From Peptococcaceae bacterium BICA1-7 (GTDB lineage: Bacteria; Bacillota; Desulfotomaculia; Desulfotomaculales; Desulfocucumaceae): a stretch of 64,000 nucleotides of DNA. The notes beneath the pieces are model-generated. The model did not search any database, was not told the DNA's origin, and worked only from the letters and a program-made list of their open reading frames with translations. The stretch is from NCBI GenBank assembly GCA_000802095.1, contig JUEB01000033.1:434001-498000 (forward strand). Reading direction: 5' to 3'. Both the position numbers and the translations under genes were made by a program. Below, piece by piece: positions 42,301 through 51,272 of this stretch. How positions within the stretch are numbered: the stretch's first letter is position 1; every line of letters starts with the position of its first letter.

Positions 42301-43968
42301 GTGAGAAAAATGGTTTTATCTGCTTTTATATTCATGGCAGTAGTCCTGACGGCGGTCTCTGCCCGGGCCGATACATTTAACGATGATTTCTCCGGCAGCA
42401 GTAATATTGATTTCAATAAAACAACCGCCTATTATAACAGCGAGGAAGGCTGCATGGAGCTCCCCCTGCAGGAGGTGCCCAATGCCCTTGCCCTTCAGGA
42501 TGTGGGCCAGGGCTACGCTGTGGCCACCACTGACGGGATCAAAATGTATGAGCTGGACGATGCCACCGGGCAGGTAGCCGAGAATCCGGCCTTCTCCTGT
42601 GACTTTGCCACTGACTCCATTGGAGTGGCCATACAGCAGGACACTTTAGGCATATGGTCAATTACCCGGGATTCAGTGGCCTACTACCGGCACGAGGGCG
42701 GCTCAATGGCAGACAACCCCCATCTGAAAGTATCTGGCTTATCAAACCTTCTGTCTGTGGCCGGTTTTAAAAACAGCGACAGAGGAATCGTTCTTAAAGA
42801 AGACGATGACGGAAAGGCCGTGGTTGACAGGTATGAGGTTGTGGGTACCCAGTTGCAGAATACCTTCACATACAACCCGGATATTACCGATCCTGTTGCT
42901 GTTTCAATAGTGAACGACAGCCCGGACTTCCGCCTGGCCACAAAGGATGCCGTTTATTATTTCATGTATGACGATGGTACCGGGGGGTACGTAGAGGACC
43001 CGGCTAAAAAGATCTCCGGACTGGAGGATATAGCCGGTGTGGGCGCCGACAACACTGGAAACGCTATTATGACCCCTGAGGGTGTTGATTATTTTTTGAA
43101 CCTGGATGACGGCGGAGCTGTCAGGGTGGATGATTACAGCCTCAATGCCTCTGATAAGCCGGTGGCGGTCAGTCTGAGAGCCGGGACAGTTGAGTATGCC
43201 TACATAAATGAAGATGGATTATTGAAATATTATACCCTGGATGACGCTACAGATCAGGTTGTCCGGGACATCTCCCTGGAGCCTTCAGCTGCCTTTAGCC
43301 TCAATAGAGGTTACCTGACACCAAGGTTATATTACAGTAAAGCCTTTTCTACTGCCGAGGAGTACGATGCTGTTTACCTGGAAGCTGTTGTGGACATTCC
43401 TGCAGGAACTGCAATTCTATTCCAGGTTTCCTCTGATGGAGTAAACTTTTATGATATCGAATTAAACACCTGGGATGTTATACCTAAGGGAAATAACTTT
43501 GTGGTAAAAGCAGAGCTCTCCACCACAGATAGTAGCCAGACACCGAGAATAAACAGGGTAGAATTGACCGTTGGCGATGATTTTCAAATTGTAGCCAATG
43601 TGGAGCCGGAAGTGGCTGAGAGGGGAAGAAATATATTGGTTACCGCCAGGGCGGTAAAGGTTGACACCGGGGGCACTGTGGATATGGATTTCATGACGGC
43701 TATAATACCAATGGCTGAAAAAGAAGATGGAAGTCCGGCCCTTCCCGGTGGGCAGCCTTCCCGGGAGGTCAGTATGACCAATACCGGAAGTCAGTGGGAA
43801 TATATCTATTCTATCGGTGAAAAGACGCTGGATGACCGGTGGCCGGATGACGGGATCTATATGATAGAGGTAACCGGGACCAAGGGCGCGGTCAGAAGGG
43901 AGGCCAGGATTAGTCTGGAAATAAGGGGGCACATACTGAACAGGGTTATTGTGAGAACATACAGCTGA
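42301..43968 (+). CDS. Large secreted protein, possible beta-propeller-like
   Basis: The 555-residue precursor has a signal peptide. Residues about 50-330 contain repeats of the type ALQDVGQGYAVATTDGIKMYEL, LATKDAVYYFMYDDG and GNAIMTPEGVDYFLNL, which look like propeller blades. The C-terminal third is beta-rich and includes SSQTPRINRVELTVGD and DGIYMIEVTGTKGAVRRE, an Ig-like part. Function is unknown; it may be a surface or pilus-associated protein. The GTG start follows ATAGGGGG. It is 14 bases after the lipoprotein gene and is the last gene of the locus. Confidence 0.65.
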   Translation: MRKMVLSAFIFMAVVLTAVSARADTFNDDFSGSSNIDFNKTTAYYNSEEGCMELPLQEVPNALALQDVGQGYAVATTDGIKMYELDDATGQVAENPAFSCDFATDSIGVAIQQDTLGIWSITRDSVAYYRHEGGSMADNPHLKVSGLSNLLSVAGFKNSDRGIVLKEDDDGKAVVDRYEVVGTQLQNTFTYNPDITDPVAVSIVNDSPDFRLATKDAVYYFMYDDGTGGYVEDPAKKISGLEDIAGVGADNTGNAIMTPEGVDYFLNLDDGGAVRVDDYSLNASDKPVAVSLRAGTVEYAYINEDGLLKYYTLDDATDQVVRDISLEPSAAFSLNRGYLTPRLYYSKAFSTAEEYDAVYLEAVVDIPAGTAILFQVSSDGVNFYDIELNTWDVIPKGNNFVVKAELSTTDSSQTPRINRVELTVGDDFQIVANVEPEVAERGRNILVTARAVKVDTGGTVDMDFMTAIIPMAEKEDGSPALPGGQPSREVSMTNTGSQWEYIYSIGEKTLDDRWPDDGIYMIEVTGTKGAVRREARISLEIRGHILNRVIVRTYS

Positions 43969-44092
43969 CTTACTATTTTTTATATTTTCTTGACAGCCCC
44001 GGAATTTTTAGACCATGCCAAATCGGCATCAATCCTGTCTACACTCTATGTGTTTTCCTGAAATAACATGCACTTCTGTCTTTGTGCCATGT

Positions 44093-45118
44093 TTAATATT
44101 TTGACTTAACTACAGATATTGTCCTGCCCACATCGATTTCATGGATTATTTTATCGTTATTTACAATTAATAATCTATTATTTATTTGATCGCCAACCAA
44201 AATGTCATTACCATTAAAAGCTATATCACGAGGGTGGTGAATGTTTTCTAGTCTCTTAGTCAGCACATTTTTAGAAGGATCAATTAATGAAATTGATTCA
44301 CCAGACATATCATCAACATTATAATGTGTTATATACAAAAATGATTTACCATTAATTTCATTAGTATATATTCTCCAGGGATTATTATCTGCAAGTTCTA
44401 CTTTTTCTATCATTCGAGGTTCTCTTTTCCAATCTATCACATAAAGCGAGGGTTCACTTGATAAATCGTTTAAAGCATATATTGCATTGTCTATTACCTT
44501 TATTGAAGAAGCTTTAAAATAAATTGGTATTGTATCAATAATAGAATTATTATCCAGATCTATAATATCTATTCTGTCATTATAATCCGCATCCCACGAA
44601 CTAACAATCATTATGTTTTCCTTTGCAAAAGTTATATCCTCTATTTCATAATTATAGGGCATGCAATTAACCACTTGATCATTTGTAGTATCAATAGTAC
44701 TGATATAGTTTTGACCTAAAAAACGAATATGGCCAACATATATTTTATCATTATATTGGTTGTATTTGATAACCCTGGGCAACGGAAACTCTAGCTCAAT
44801 ATTCTTGATGATTTTACCATACTGAAGTACTGCAACCTCTTTGCCAGCTTTAGAAAGGCTTCCTCTTATTGCTATATATATTTTTCCATTTCTTGCAGGA
44901 GTCATACTCCATGCACCATTAACCCGCGTTTTATTTAAAATACTGTAATCTTTACCAGATATATAAAATACATCTCTCGAAGTATTTAAACAATAAATTT
45001 CTTCATTTTCCTTTGCAACAGCATACTCACTTTGTGGTGAATTTTTAAAGCTATAATAAATAAAAGCAATGGCTACAACTATAGCAGAGAACATTGCTCC
45101 GATCATAATTTTTTTCAT
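44093..45118 (-). CDS. Exported beta-propeller protein (YncE-like)
   Basis: The 341-residue protein has an N-terminal membrane segment (IMIGAMFSAIVVAIAFIYYS), then about seven blades with motifs such as YISTIDTTNDQVV, DRIDIIDLDNNSIIDTI and NNRLLIVNNDKIIHEID. This is the YncE/YVTN type of propeller, often for binding at the cell surface. No catalytic site is evident. The start at 45118 is set by GCGAGGAG on the minus strand; a start 23 codons upstream lacks a site. It is AT-rich compared with its neighbours. Confidence 0.7.
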   Translation of the reverse strand: MKKIMIGAMFSAIVVAIAFIYYSFKNSPQSEYAVAKENEEIYCLNTSRDVFYISGKDYSILNKTRVNGAWSMTPARNGKIYIAIRGSLSKAGKEVAVLQYGKIIKNIELEFPLPRVIKYNQYNDKIYVGHIRFLGQNYISTIDTTNDQVVNCMPYNYEIEDITFAKENIMIVSSWDADYNDRIDIIDLDNNSIIDTIPIYFKASSIKVIDNAIYALNDLSSEPSLYVIDWKREPRMIEKVELADNNPWRIYTNEINGKSFLYITHYNVDDMSGESISLIDPSKNVLTKRLENIHHPRDIAFNGNDILVGDQINNRLLIVNNDKIIHEIDVGRTISVVKSKY

Positions 45119-45315
45119 TATTTGTGTCTCCTCGCATAATAACTCAATTACTGATAATTGAAGAAGTTCTATCCATTTAACCAACAATATTTTTGTAAGA
45201 CAGAAACAAGAACATTTGCATAATAGCTTTTTACAGAGCTATTGTTATATAAAATATTGCGAATAATTAAGTACCGGGGAGGAGAAGACATGTTCCCCCC
45301 CGGTACTTCGTCTTT

Positions 45316-46134
45316 TTAGTAAGCAGATGCAAAAATACTAGTATCATCACTACCTTCAATATCATCAGGCACACATAGTCCACCATCTTCATTTAAGTCA
45401 CAAATATAATGTTCTTCCCAACCAACCCAAGGTAGTTTTGTGCAATACCAAGTACCTCTATCATTGAACGACGTAAATCCATATGGTTCTCCAAGTTGGT
45501 CTTTTAGATAATCAACTATGAAGTTTCTGGTCTCAGTTCGAATTTCGTTATCATAGTCTGGTACCCAAACACCAATTGCTTCGTCATAATTATCGCGATA
45601 CCAACTTTTATCTTCCCAAATAACACCGTCGCCATTCCCTTGATCACTTAATTGTGCTGAGATAAATTCCCCGCGACCTTCATCATATGTTCCCCCATGT
45701 CTGTAATAGCCGTACAAGCATATGCCATCATGCACTAGAATTATATCTGCATCCTCAAATGCTGAGTAGCTTATTGAGTTACTACCTGTAGGTTCTTCAT
45801 CACCCAAACTTAGAGTACTGATATCACCAGATGAATCAGATTTGGATTTAACTTTATTGCCAAATTGTCTCATGTCACCTTCAATTAATTTTATAAACTC
45901 CTTGGCTTCAGGTGAATCTAAGTCATTTATCTTTGAATCATCTATCACATAATTATTCTTATAATAATCTTTAATATTTTTTTCAATTTGTTTGATAGTA
46001 CCCTTGCTCTCCAACTCTTTCATCTGCTTAACTTTTAAGTTGAGCTTATCTCCTTTTTCAGCTGCGTTAGCAGATATAGGAATAATTAACAAGAGTGTTG
46101 CAAGTAACATACTTAATACTTTTCTAAATACCAT
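45316..46134 (-). CDS. Secreted YiiX/NlpC-P60-like protein (permuted papain fold)
   Basis: The 272-residue precursor has a signal peptide ending SANAA. A helical section with a Lys-rich coiled stretch follows. The C-terminal half has DADIILVHDG, YYRHGGTYD (candidate His), AIGVWVPD, WYCTKLPWV (candidate catalytic Cys) and VPDDI, the order found in YiiX-like permuted NlpC/P60 enzymes. Those cleave amide bonds in lipids or peptidoglycan. The ATG follows AAAGGAGG. Catalytic residues are inferred from the pattern. Confidence 0.65.
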   Translation of the reverse strand: MVFRKVLSMLLATLLLIIPISANAAEKGDKLNLKVKQMKELESKGTIKQIEKNIKDYYKNNYVIDDSKINDLDSPEAKEFIKLIEGDMRQFGNKVKSKSDSSGDISTLSLGDEEPTGSNSISYSAFEDADIILVHDGICLYGYYRHGGTYDEGRGEFISAQLSDQGNGDGVIWEDKSWYRDNYDEAIGVWVPDYDNEIRTETRNFIVDYLKDQLGEPYGFTSFNDRGTWYCTKLPWVGWEEHYICDLNEDGGLCVPDDIEGSDDTSIFASAY

Positions 46135-46473
46135 CCGGATATACCTCCTTTAAAATAGCTATCTGTTAAAATACTCTGTAAACATTCCTATGTAAAGAAA
46201 AGATTCTTGTATAACCACCCCCTCCAACACACTTCTTACTCCTTCCGCAGTCCGCACCTAAAAAAAGAACCCAACTGATGTTAGGAATACATATTCTACA
46301 ATAAAAAATCAAAACCTCCCAGAAAAACCAAAAAATAACATATTATGGTCTACAAAGGTTTATATCGTGTCTAAAAGTATAATATTTATGTCCCAAACGG
46401 TAAAATATTCCTTTTGTCAATAAACCGCCTTCTATAGAAGTTTAGGACAGCGGACTTAATATTTTTATCTTTC

Positions 46474-46502
46474 TTGACAGCCGGCAGTTGTTATAATATA
46501 AT
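46474..46502 (+). promoter_or_regulatory. Consensus sigma-A promoter
   Basis: TTGACA (46474-46479), a 17-bp spacer and TATAAT (46497-46502) make a perfect consensus. It drives the DUF3796/XRE pair. A second TATAAT at 46492 overlaps it out of spacing. The rest of 46135-46470 shows nothing else. Confidence 0.9.
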
Positions 46503-46547
46503 AACAAAAAGTTATAAATAGATAACATATTGTTAAAAAATTATAAC
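46490..46547 (+). promoter_or_regulatory. Three operator-like palindromes, GTTAT-N6-ATAAC type, 21 bp apart
   Basis: Sites lie at 46490-46505, 46511-46526 and 46532-46547, each 16 bp (the third reads GTTAA at its left end). The first covers the -10 box, the second the transcription start region, and the third lies just before AAGGAGGG. Equal 21-bp steps place them on one face of the DNA. The XRE protein encoded at 46898 is the natural candidate to bind them. Confidence 0.75.
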
Positions 46548-46562
46548 AAGGAGGGTATTACT

Positions 46563-46898
46563 ATGTATGGCAAGTGGCTAAAGTACCTGGGGCTGCTGGG
46601 ATTCCTGGGCCTGCTGGGGTTTTTTACCGACAATCCCGGCTTTTACGGTTTTTTCGGCTTTTTTAGCTTTTTTAGCTATGGGAAGAGGGTCATGGATGAG
46701 AGGTTTGAGGCCGATGTAAACAGGTCGGCCAGAAACGCCTTTGTTGTATCCATGGCCACCTTTGCGGTGGGACTGGCAGCGGGCAGCCTCAGTAAAAATA
46801 CGCAGGTATTTCTATTGGCCTTCGCGCTGGGCTTTGCCATTCAGGTAATGGTGTTCAGCTTCTCGATGGTGTACTACGACCGGAAGGGCAACTGCTGA
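46563..46898 (+). CDS. DUF3796-type small membrane protein
   Basis: The 111-residue protein has two N-terminal hydrophobic segments rich in Gly, Leu and Phe ([26 protein letters not shown]), a charged stretch, and two more helices ([27 protein letters not shown]). It fits DUF3796, which is often paired with a short XRE regulator. Function unknown. ATG 46563 follows AAGGAGGG. Its stop overlaps the start of the regulator gene (TGATG). Confidence 0.8.
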   Translation: MYGKWLKYLGLLGFLGLLGFFTDNPGFYGFFGFFSFFSYGKRVMDERFEADVNRSARNAFVVSMATFAVGLAAGSLSKNTQVFLLAFALGFAIQVMVFSFSMVYYDRKGNC

Positions 46899-47101
46899 TG
46901 GGGCTGAAAACAAGGATTAAGGAATACCGGGCCAGGCTGGACATGACCCAGGAGGACCTGGCCAAAAAGGTTGGGGTAAGGCGGGAAACAATTGTTCACA
47001 TGGAAAAGGGGAAGTACAACCCGTCCCTTAAGCTGGCCTTTGACATTGCCAGAGTGCTGGACGCCACGGTGGAGGAGATTTTTAGCTTTACCGATGAGTA
47101 A
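46898..47101 (+). CDS. XRE-family transcription regulator
   Basis: The 67-residue protein is a single helix-turn-helix domain: [39 protein letters not shown]-like order, with the Gln of MTQ, the VRRETI recognition helix and the E-x-G-K turn. It belongs to the short regulators paired with DUF3796 proteins. It probably represses its own operon through the palindromes at 46490-46547. The ATG overlaps the preceding stop, so it depends on coupled translation. Confidence 0.9.
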   Translation: MGLKTRIKEYRARLDMTQEDLAKKVGVRRETIVHMEKGKYNPSLKLAFDIARVLDATVEEIFSFTDE

Positions 47102-47725
47102 TGTATGCCTTTAATGGTATAATATAGCTTATATACTATACAAAGGAAAAAGTATGCATTTAAGCCTGGATAAGGCCTGCGAGAGCAGACTTTTTTCTTT
47201 TTAAGGACAATTTAATGTCATTTATTCTGTCCTGGCACTGTCATAAAAAAAAGAAAAATTTTTATGAAACATATAGGCTTCTGGTGCGTCTATATATACA
47301 GGTAGTAAAGAGCCGCAGCCATCTATTTTATATCTCCGGTAATCAGCCGGGGACCGAAGGGCGCACGGATGAAGTCCCGGCGGCGGTTTTAAAGGAGGTG
47401 ACTTAAGATAAACGGGCGATTCGCCATTTTTGTAGGGTTTGTTATAGCCCTGGCCTTGCTGACCATAAACCTGCCCCACATAAAACCACTATAATATAAC
47501 GACAGCAGTGAGAGGCACGTATCCGCCCTAAAGAGCGGGTGTTTAAATATAACTTGCCCTACCCTTAAAGACATAGCCCCGGATGTAAATCCGGGGCTAT
47601 GTCTTTTTCCCAATTTTCATATGCCTGTAGCGGGATATTGCACGTCTTCCTTTTCACGGGGCCGGAAGGATGGTAAACTTAGAAATAACCAGTTAATCAG
47701 AAAATAAATGGATGGGGTGTTTTAT
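47102..47725. other. Non-coding stretch with a possible short ORF and a strong terminator
   Basis: A TATAAT lies at about 47119. AAGGAGGTGA at 47392 precedes an open frame that begins with ATA at 47408 and ends at 47494 (28 residues, one membrane helix). A strong terminator follows at 47571. This looks like a short transcript of about 450 bases. Nothing known is recognised. Confidence 0.4.
47571..47609 (+). terminator. Strong Rho-independent terminator
   Basis: ACATAGCCCCGGAT pairs perfectly with ATCCGGGGCTATGT around GTAA, followed by TCTTTTT. It ends the short transcript region at 47102-47570. Confidence 0.88.
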
Positions 47726-48328
47726 TTGGCCGACAATAAAAAGCAGGAAATGCTCACAGCCTCGGGATATCAGTACGACAGTGACCTGGTGAAGGTGCCC
47801 ATTAAGGTTACCCCGGCCTTGCAGGCCGTCATCGCAAATCAGCTGGACCTGATAGAAATGCTGGAAAAGGGCGGCCACAGGGATCCAGTGTTTATAGACC
47901 AGCACAGGGCCGAGCTGTCCCAGTTGGAGGAGGAAATAGCCGGCGCCTTTGCAAAATATGCCAAGAAAAAGGAAGCTGAGAAGGAAAGACGGGCTGTGAA
48001 GAAGGAGAGCCAGGATATTCCCGTTTGGGCCCCCGAGGAGCAGTCTGCGCCGAAAAAAGCAGGCCGCCAACGACCAGAGCGGGAAGAGGACTACACCCTG
48101 GGGCCGGACATGGAAAAGCAGCTTGACAGCATGGCGGACAGGCTAAGCCCGGGACTTCCCTCGGCAAAGTACGAGCAGCGGACCCGCCCGGTGGAAAGGC
48201 CGGCTGAGGTGGATGTTCGAAGGGTGGCCGTGGGTGCCGCCATTAAGGCCCTGTCGGGCTTTCTGGGCCGGGAACTGACCGGGGAGGAGATGGCCGCCGT
48301 GGAAAAACAGGTGGAGAGCTACCTTTGA
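47726..48328 (+). CDS. Soluble protein of unknown function
   Basis: The 200-residue protein has an N-terminal folded part (about 1-75, with DLVKVPIKVTPALQAVIANQLDLIEMLE), a charged linker rich in Lys, Glu and Arg (about 80-130), and a C-terminal helical part (VAVGAAIKALSGFLGRELTGEE). No domain is recognised. TTG 47726 follows GGGGTG; the ATG at 47708 has no binding site. A family A repeat follows. Confidence 0.65.
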   Translation: MADNKKQEMLTASGYQYDSDLVKVPIKVTPALQAVIANQLDLIEMLEKGGHRDPVFIDQHRAELSQLEEEIAGAFAKYAKKKEAEKERRAVKKESQDIPVWAPEEQSAPKKAGRQRPEREEDYTLGPDMEKQLDSMADRLSPGLPSAKYEQRTRPVERPAEVDVRRVAVGAAIKALSGFLGRELTGEEMAAVEKQVESYL

Positions 48329-48339
48329 CCTCCTTAATG

Positions 48340-48585
48340 CAGCCACCAAGGAAGATGAAAAAATGGGTCCTTTTTAAGCCACAGAGCACACAGAGGGCAC
48401 AGAGGTTTTTAAGCCCTGCTTAAAGGTTTTTATTAAAAGAATTGATTGGGCTAAAAAAATCTATTATTTAATACATAGGTTTCAGACCTGAGAGTAATGC
48501 CTGAAAGCAATTCTCTGTGATCTCTGTGTCCTCTGTGGTTCATAAAAAAGACATTCATATTTCAGTTTCAGGGTAGAATCCAAAT
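48340..48585 (+). repeat. Dispersed family A repeat, copy 4 (both arms)
   Basis: The left arm at 48379 (CCACAGAGCACACAGAG, then GGCACAGAGG) and right arm to 48540 (CTCTGTGATCTCTGTG, then TCCTCTGTGG) are inverted. Flanks match copies 2 and 6. It covers most of the space between the 200-residue protein and degV. Confidence 0.85.
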
Positions 48586-48619
48586 TTCAGAATTATGCTC
48601 TAAAGAAAAAGTGGATGAA

Positions 48620-48673
48620 CAAGCATTTTTATGTTTTCTCTGTGTGTTCTGTGGTTTTTTAAATACATTCATT
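48620..48673 (-). repeat. Dispersed family A repeat, short partial copy
   Basis: TCTCTGTGTGTTCTGTGG followed by AAATACATTCATT resembles the end of copy 1. It is probably a fragment of a reversed element just after copy 4. 48674-48875 shows no gene. Confidence 0.6.
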
Positions 48674-48875
48674 TGACCGCTAACCGGCGGTTTTTTTATT
48701 GCCCGGCCTGGAAGAGGGCCTATTTTCCTTTTCTTTTGGGACGCCTGCATTATTTAAATTTGGCGGGGGGAGTGGTAAACTTTTTAGTGAATTCGGCAGG
48801 GGAACTGGCTTGCAGCCTTAGCAAAGAGCCTACATTACAAGGTTTATAATATCCTGCCGCATGGAGGTTTTTTAA

Positions 48876-49727
48876 ATGGTCAAGGTTGTGACGGACAGCA
48901 CCTCATACATTCCCCACGCTCTGAGAAAAGAACTGGATATTTCGGTGATTTCCCTTAATGTGAATTTTGAGTCGGAGTCCTTCAAGGAAGAGGACACAGA
49001 CAGCAGATCTTTTTATGAAAGGATGCTGGGGAGCAGGATGAACCCCACCTCCTCGCCACCTGCTCTGTTCGACTTTTACGATGTTTTCGAGAGTATCGTG
49101 GCGAGCGGGAAAGGAGTAGTGGGTATTTTTCTCTCCTCAGAAATGAGCCAAACATATTCCACCGCGCTGATGGCCAAAAATATGGTTTTGAGCAACTACC
49201 CGGATGCTGCCCTGGAGATAATCGACTCCCGGTTCAACTGCATGGCTATGGGCTTTGCGGTGCTGGCTGCGGCAAGGGCGGCCAGGGAAGGGATGCCGGC
49301 TGACCAGGTTGCCGGCCGGGCCAGGGAGGTTATCAGCAGGCTGCGGTTCATGTTCGTGCCTGAAACCCTGGAGTATCTCAGGCGGGGCGGCAGGATAGGA
49401 GGTGCGGCGGCCCTTCTGGGCCAGGTATTAAAGATCAGGCCGGTGCTCACCATCAAAGACGGGAAGGTAGAGGTCCAGGAAAAGGTTCTTACCCAGTCCA
49501 GGGCAATACAGAGCATAGCCGACCATCTTTTTAAAGATGCCGGAAAGAAAGGCCTGGGGGAAGTTGTTGTGCACCATATAAACTGTAATGGCGGGGGGGA
49601 CAGGCTGGCCGGCAGTATAGAAGAGAAGCTAAAGGTTAAAGCAACGATGGTGCCCATAGGCCCGGTAATTGGTCTCCACGTCGGGCCGGGAACGGTGGGA
49701 GTGGCCTATTATACTGAAAGGGAATAA
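48876..49727 (+). CDS. DegV-family protein (fatty-acid-binding fold)
   Basis: The 283-residue protein has the DegV start VKVVTDSTSYIPHAL, the conserved TSSPP and IFLSSEMSQTYSTA, then EIIDSRFNCMAMGF, and GPVIGLHVGPGTVGVAYY at the end. DegV proteins bind a fatty acid and act as FakB-type partners of fatty acid kinase. No fakA is adjacent. The ATG follows CATGGAGG. A shared terminator lies between it and the convergent membrane-protein gene. Confidence 0.92.
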   Translation: MVKVVTDSTSYIPHALRKELDISVISLNVNFESESFKEEDTDSRSFYERMLGSRMNPTSSPPALFDFYDVFESIVASGKGVVGIFLSSEMSQTYSTALMAKNMVLSNYPDAALEIIDSRFNCMAMGFAVLAAARAAREGMPADQVAGRAREVISRLRFMFVPETLEYLRRGGRIGGAAALLGQVLKIRPVLTIKDGKVEVQEKVLTQSRAIQSIADHLFKDAGKKGLGEVVVHHINCNGGGDRLAGSIEEKLKVKATMVPIGPVIGLHVGPGTVGVAYYTERE

Positions 49728-49732
49728 TAATT

Positions 49733-49764
49733 AGGGCTGGGAATAGAATCTTCCCGGCCCTTTA
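49733..49764. terminator. Hairpin between convergent genes
   Basis: AGGGCTGGGAA pairs with TTCCCGGCCCT (one G-T pair) around TAGAATC. It can serve degV and the convergent gene at 49774. Confidence 0.65.
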
Positions 49765-49773
49765 TATTTATTG

Positions 49774-50184
49774 CTACCTGTATTTTTCGGGTGGCTTAAG
49801 CCATGAGGGATAGTGGCTTTTCCTTTTTTTGTATAAAAATCGCCATATCAGTATTTCCTCAAGGATATATAAAATTATGAAAATACAGGCAATAAGGGAA
49901 AAGTAGGGCCAGGCCGGGGCCAGCCTGCTGTCCGGGGGGGCCATGCTTACAGGGACTATATACAGCATTATCGGTGAGACCCCAAAAATAAGGGCAATCG
50001 TTATTTTTCTCCTTAGCTTCAGCATGGTTCCGGGAAGGAATAAAAAAGCCACCAGCAGTAAAAACAAAAGAGCTGCCGCATAATACTCCACCCTTTGGTG
50101 GTATTCGCTTCCTTTCAGCTCTAATAGCACTCTTCTGGTAAAATCCGGCAGGCCTATTATCAAACTCTTTAAAAAGTCCAGCAT
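49774..50184 (-). CDS. Membrane protein of unknown function
   Basis: The 136-residue protein has three hydrophobic segments: YYAAALLFLLLVAFLFL, IALIFGVSPIMLYIVPV and YFSLIACIFIILYILEE, with a basic C-terminus. No family is recognised. The ATG follows ACAGGGGGG on the minus strand. 50185-50479 to its left-hand neighbour shows no gene or clear signal. Confidence 0.6.
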   Translation of the reverse strand: MLDFLKSLIIGLPDFTRRVLLELKGSEYHQRVEYYAAALLFLLLVAFLFLPGTMLKLRRKITIALIFGVSPIMLYIVPVSMAPPDSRLAPAWPYFSLIACIFIILYILEEILIWRFLYKKRKSHYPSWLKPPEKYR

Positions 50185-50479
50185 TGGTATAACCCCCCTG
50201 TAAATCAGCTGGAAACATTTAGCACCCTGAACATTTTAATTGCAGGTAGCAGGCATGACTGTCCTTTGAGTTGATACTTAATGTGTAAATTCGTCATAAA
50301 TACTGAATATCCTCCTTATTTTTCCTTATATGCTATTGCTGACGAGGTATGGGATGTAATAAATAAACGGTACTTGCGTACTGTGAATTGATATTTGCAA
50401 ATTTTATGGTTAGAATATATCCAATTCTTACTAGTAAAAACATATAACCTGCCGGCGGATAACTTTCTGCCGTGCGGCC

Positions 50480-51022
50480 ATGGGCGGGGGGCCGGCGTTT
50501 TTGGGAGAGCTGCCTGATTATCTGGACTTTAATCTTAAAATTTTGTTTGTGGGCTATAATCCCGGGGAAAGATCGGCCTCCCTGGGGAATCACTATGCCG
50601 GCAGGGGTAACCAGTTCTGGCGTCTGCTTTATGATGCGGGGCTTACCGGCAGGCTTTATCTGCCCGCAGAGGACAGGCTGCTGCCTGCCCTGGGCTACGG
50701 GCTGACAAACCTGGCCGCCCGGCCCAGCAGGAGCAGCTCAGACCTGTCCGGCCCGGAAAAAAGAGAGGGGGCAGGGGAGCTGAGAGGAAAGGTCAGCCTG
50801 TACCGACCGGAGGTGGTGTGTCTTCTGGGTAAGGAGGTGTACCGGTGCTATGCCGGGAAAAAGGCGGGAGAGCCTGTGCAGTACGGCCCTGCCTCCGGTC
50901 AGGGTGTTTGTGATGGAGTAAAGGATTTTATCGCCCCCAACCCCAGTGGGCGAAGCACTGTGCCATACTCCCAAAAGCTGTTTTTTTTCAGGATGCTTAA
51001 GGATATGGCCTCTATCCTGTAA
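50480..51022 (+). CDS. mug: G/T-U mismatch-specific DNA glycosylase (Mug-like)
   Basis: The 180-residue protein has the uracil glycosylase-type motif ILFVGYNPGERSA near residue 20, GNQFWRLLYDAGLT, and GLTNLAARPSRSSSDLS, in the order of the Mug/TDG family. The C-terminal motif NPSGRS is also present. Members remove uracil or thymine mispaired with guanine. The motif reads GYNPG where the family usually has GINPG. ATG 50480 lacks a good binding site, so the true start could be slightly downstream. Confidence 0.85.
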   Translation: MGGGPAFLGELPDYLDFNLKILFVGYNPGERSASLGNHYAGRGNQFWRLLYDAGLTGRLYLPAEDRLLPALGYGLTNLAARPSRSSSDLSGPEKREGAGELRGKVSLYRPEVVCLLGKEVYRCYAGKKAGEPVQYGPASGQGVCDGVKDFIAPNPSGRSTVPYSQKLFFFRMLKDMASIL

Positions 51023-51030
51023 ATAATAAA

Positions 51031-51215
51031 TGTCTTTTTAAAACCACAGAGGGCACAGAGATCACAGAGAAAAAATAACAGGCACTACCATTGAAGGAGT
51101 TATGCCAGTTGCCAGTCGTTTTCCAAATCATTTAGTAAAAAGAATATTAAACATTCAGGCAGGGCTAAAAACCTCTGTGTTCTCTGTGTGCTCTGGGGTT
51201 TAAATAGGACATGCA
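51031..51215 (-). repeat. Dispersed family A repeat, copy 5 (both arms, reversed)
   Basis: The left arm (CCACAGAGGGCACAGAG, then ATCACAGAGAA) and right arm (CCTCTGTGTTCTCTGTG, then TGCTCTGGGG) show the element in the opposite orientation to copies 2, 4 and 6. The right part repeats copy 1. It lies between mug and the malic enzyme gene. Confidence 0.85.
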
Positions 51216-51272
51216 TGATCACATTAATGCTGGCATTAATTTCAGGCCTACTAAAGATTAGGAGTGATTTTT

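Larger units (their letters stand above)
43969..46134. other. AT-rich patch with two minus-strand exported proteins
   Basis: The two genes here (44093-45118 and 45316-46134) have clearly AT-richer codons than the Tad locus on the left. Both encode exported proteins. The difference in base use suggests a separate origin, perhaps gained by transfer. No integrase or transposase is seen at the edges. Confidence 0.5.

Noticed and set aside
43969-46562. Mobile element around the AT-rich genes
   Set aside because: No transposase, integrase, terminal repeats or tRNA were found, so only base composition supports transfer.
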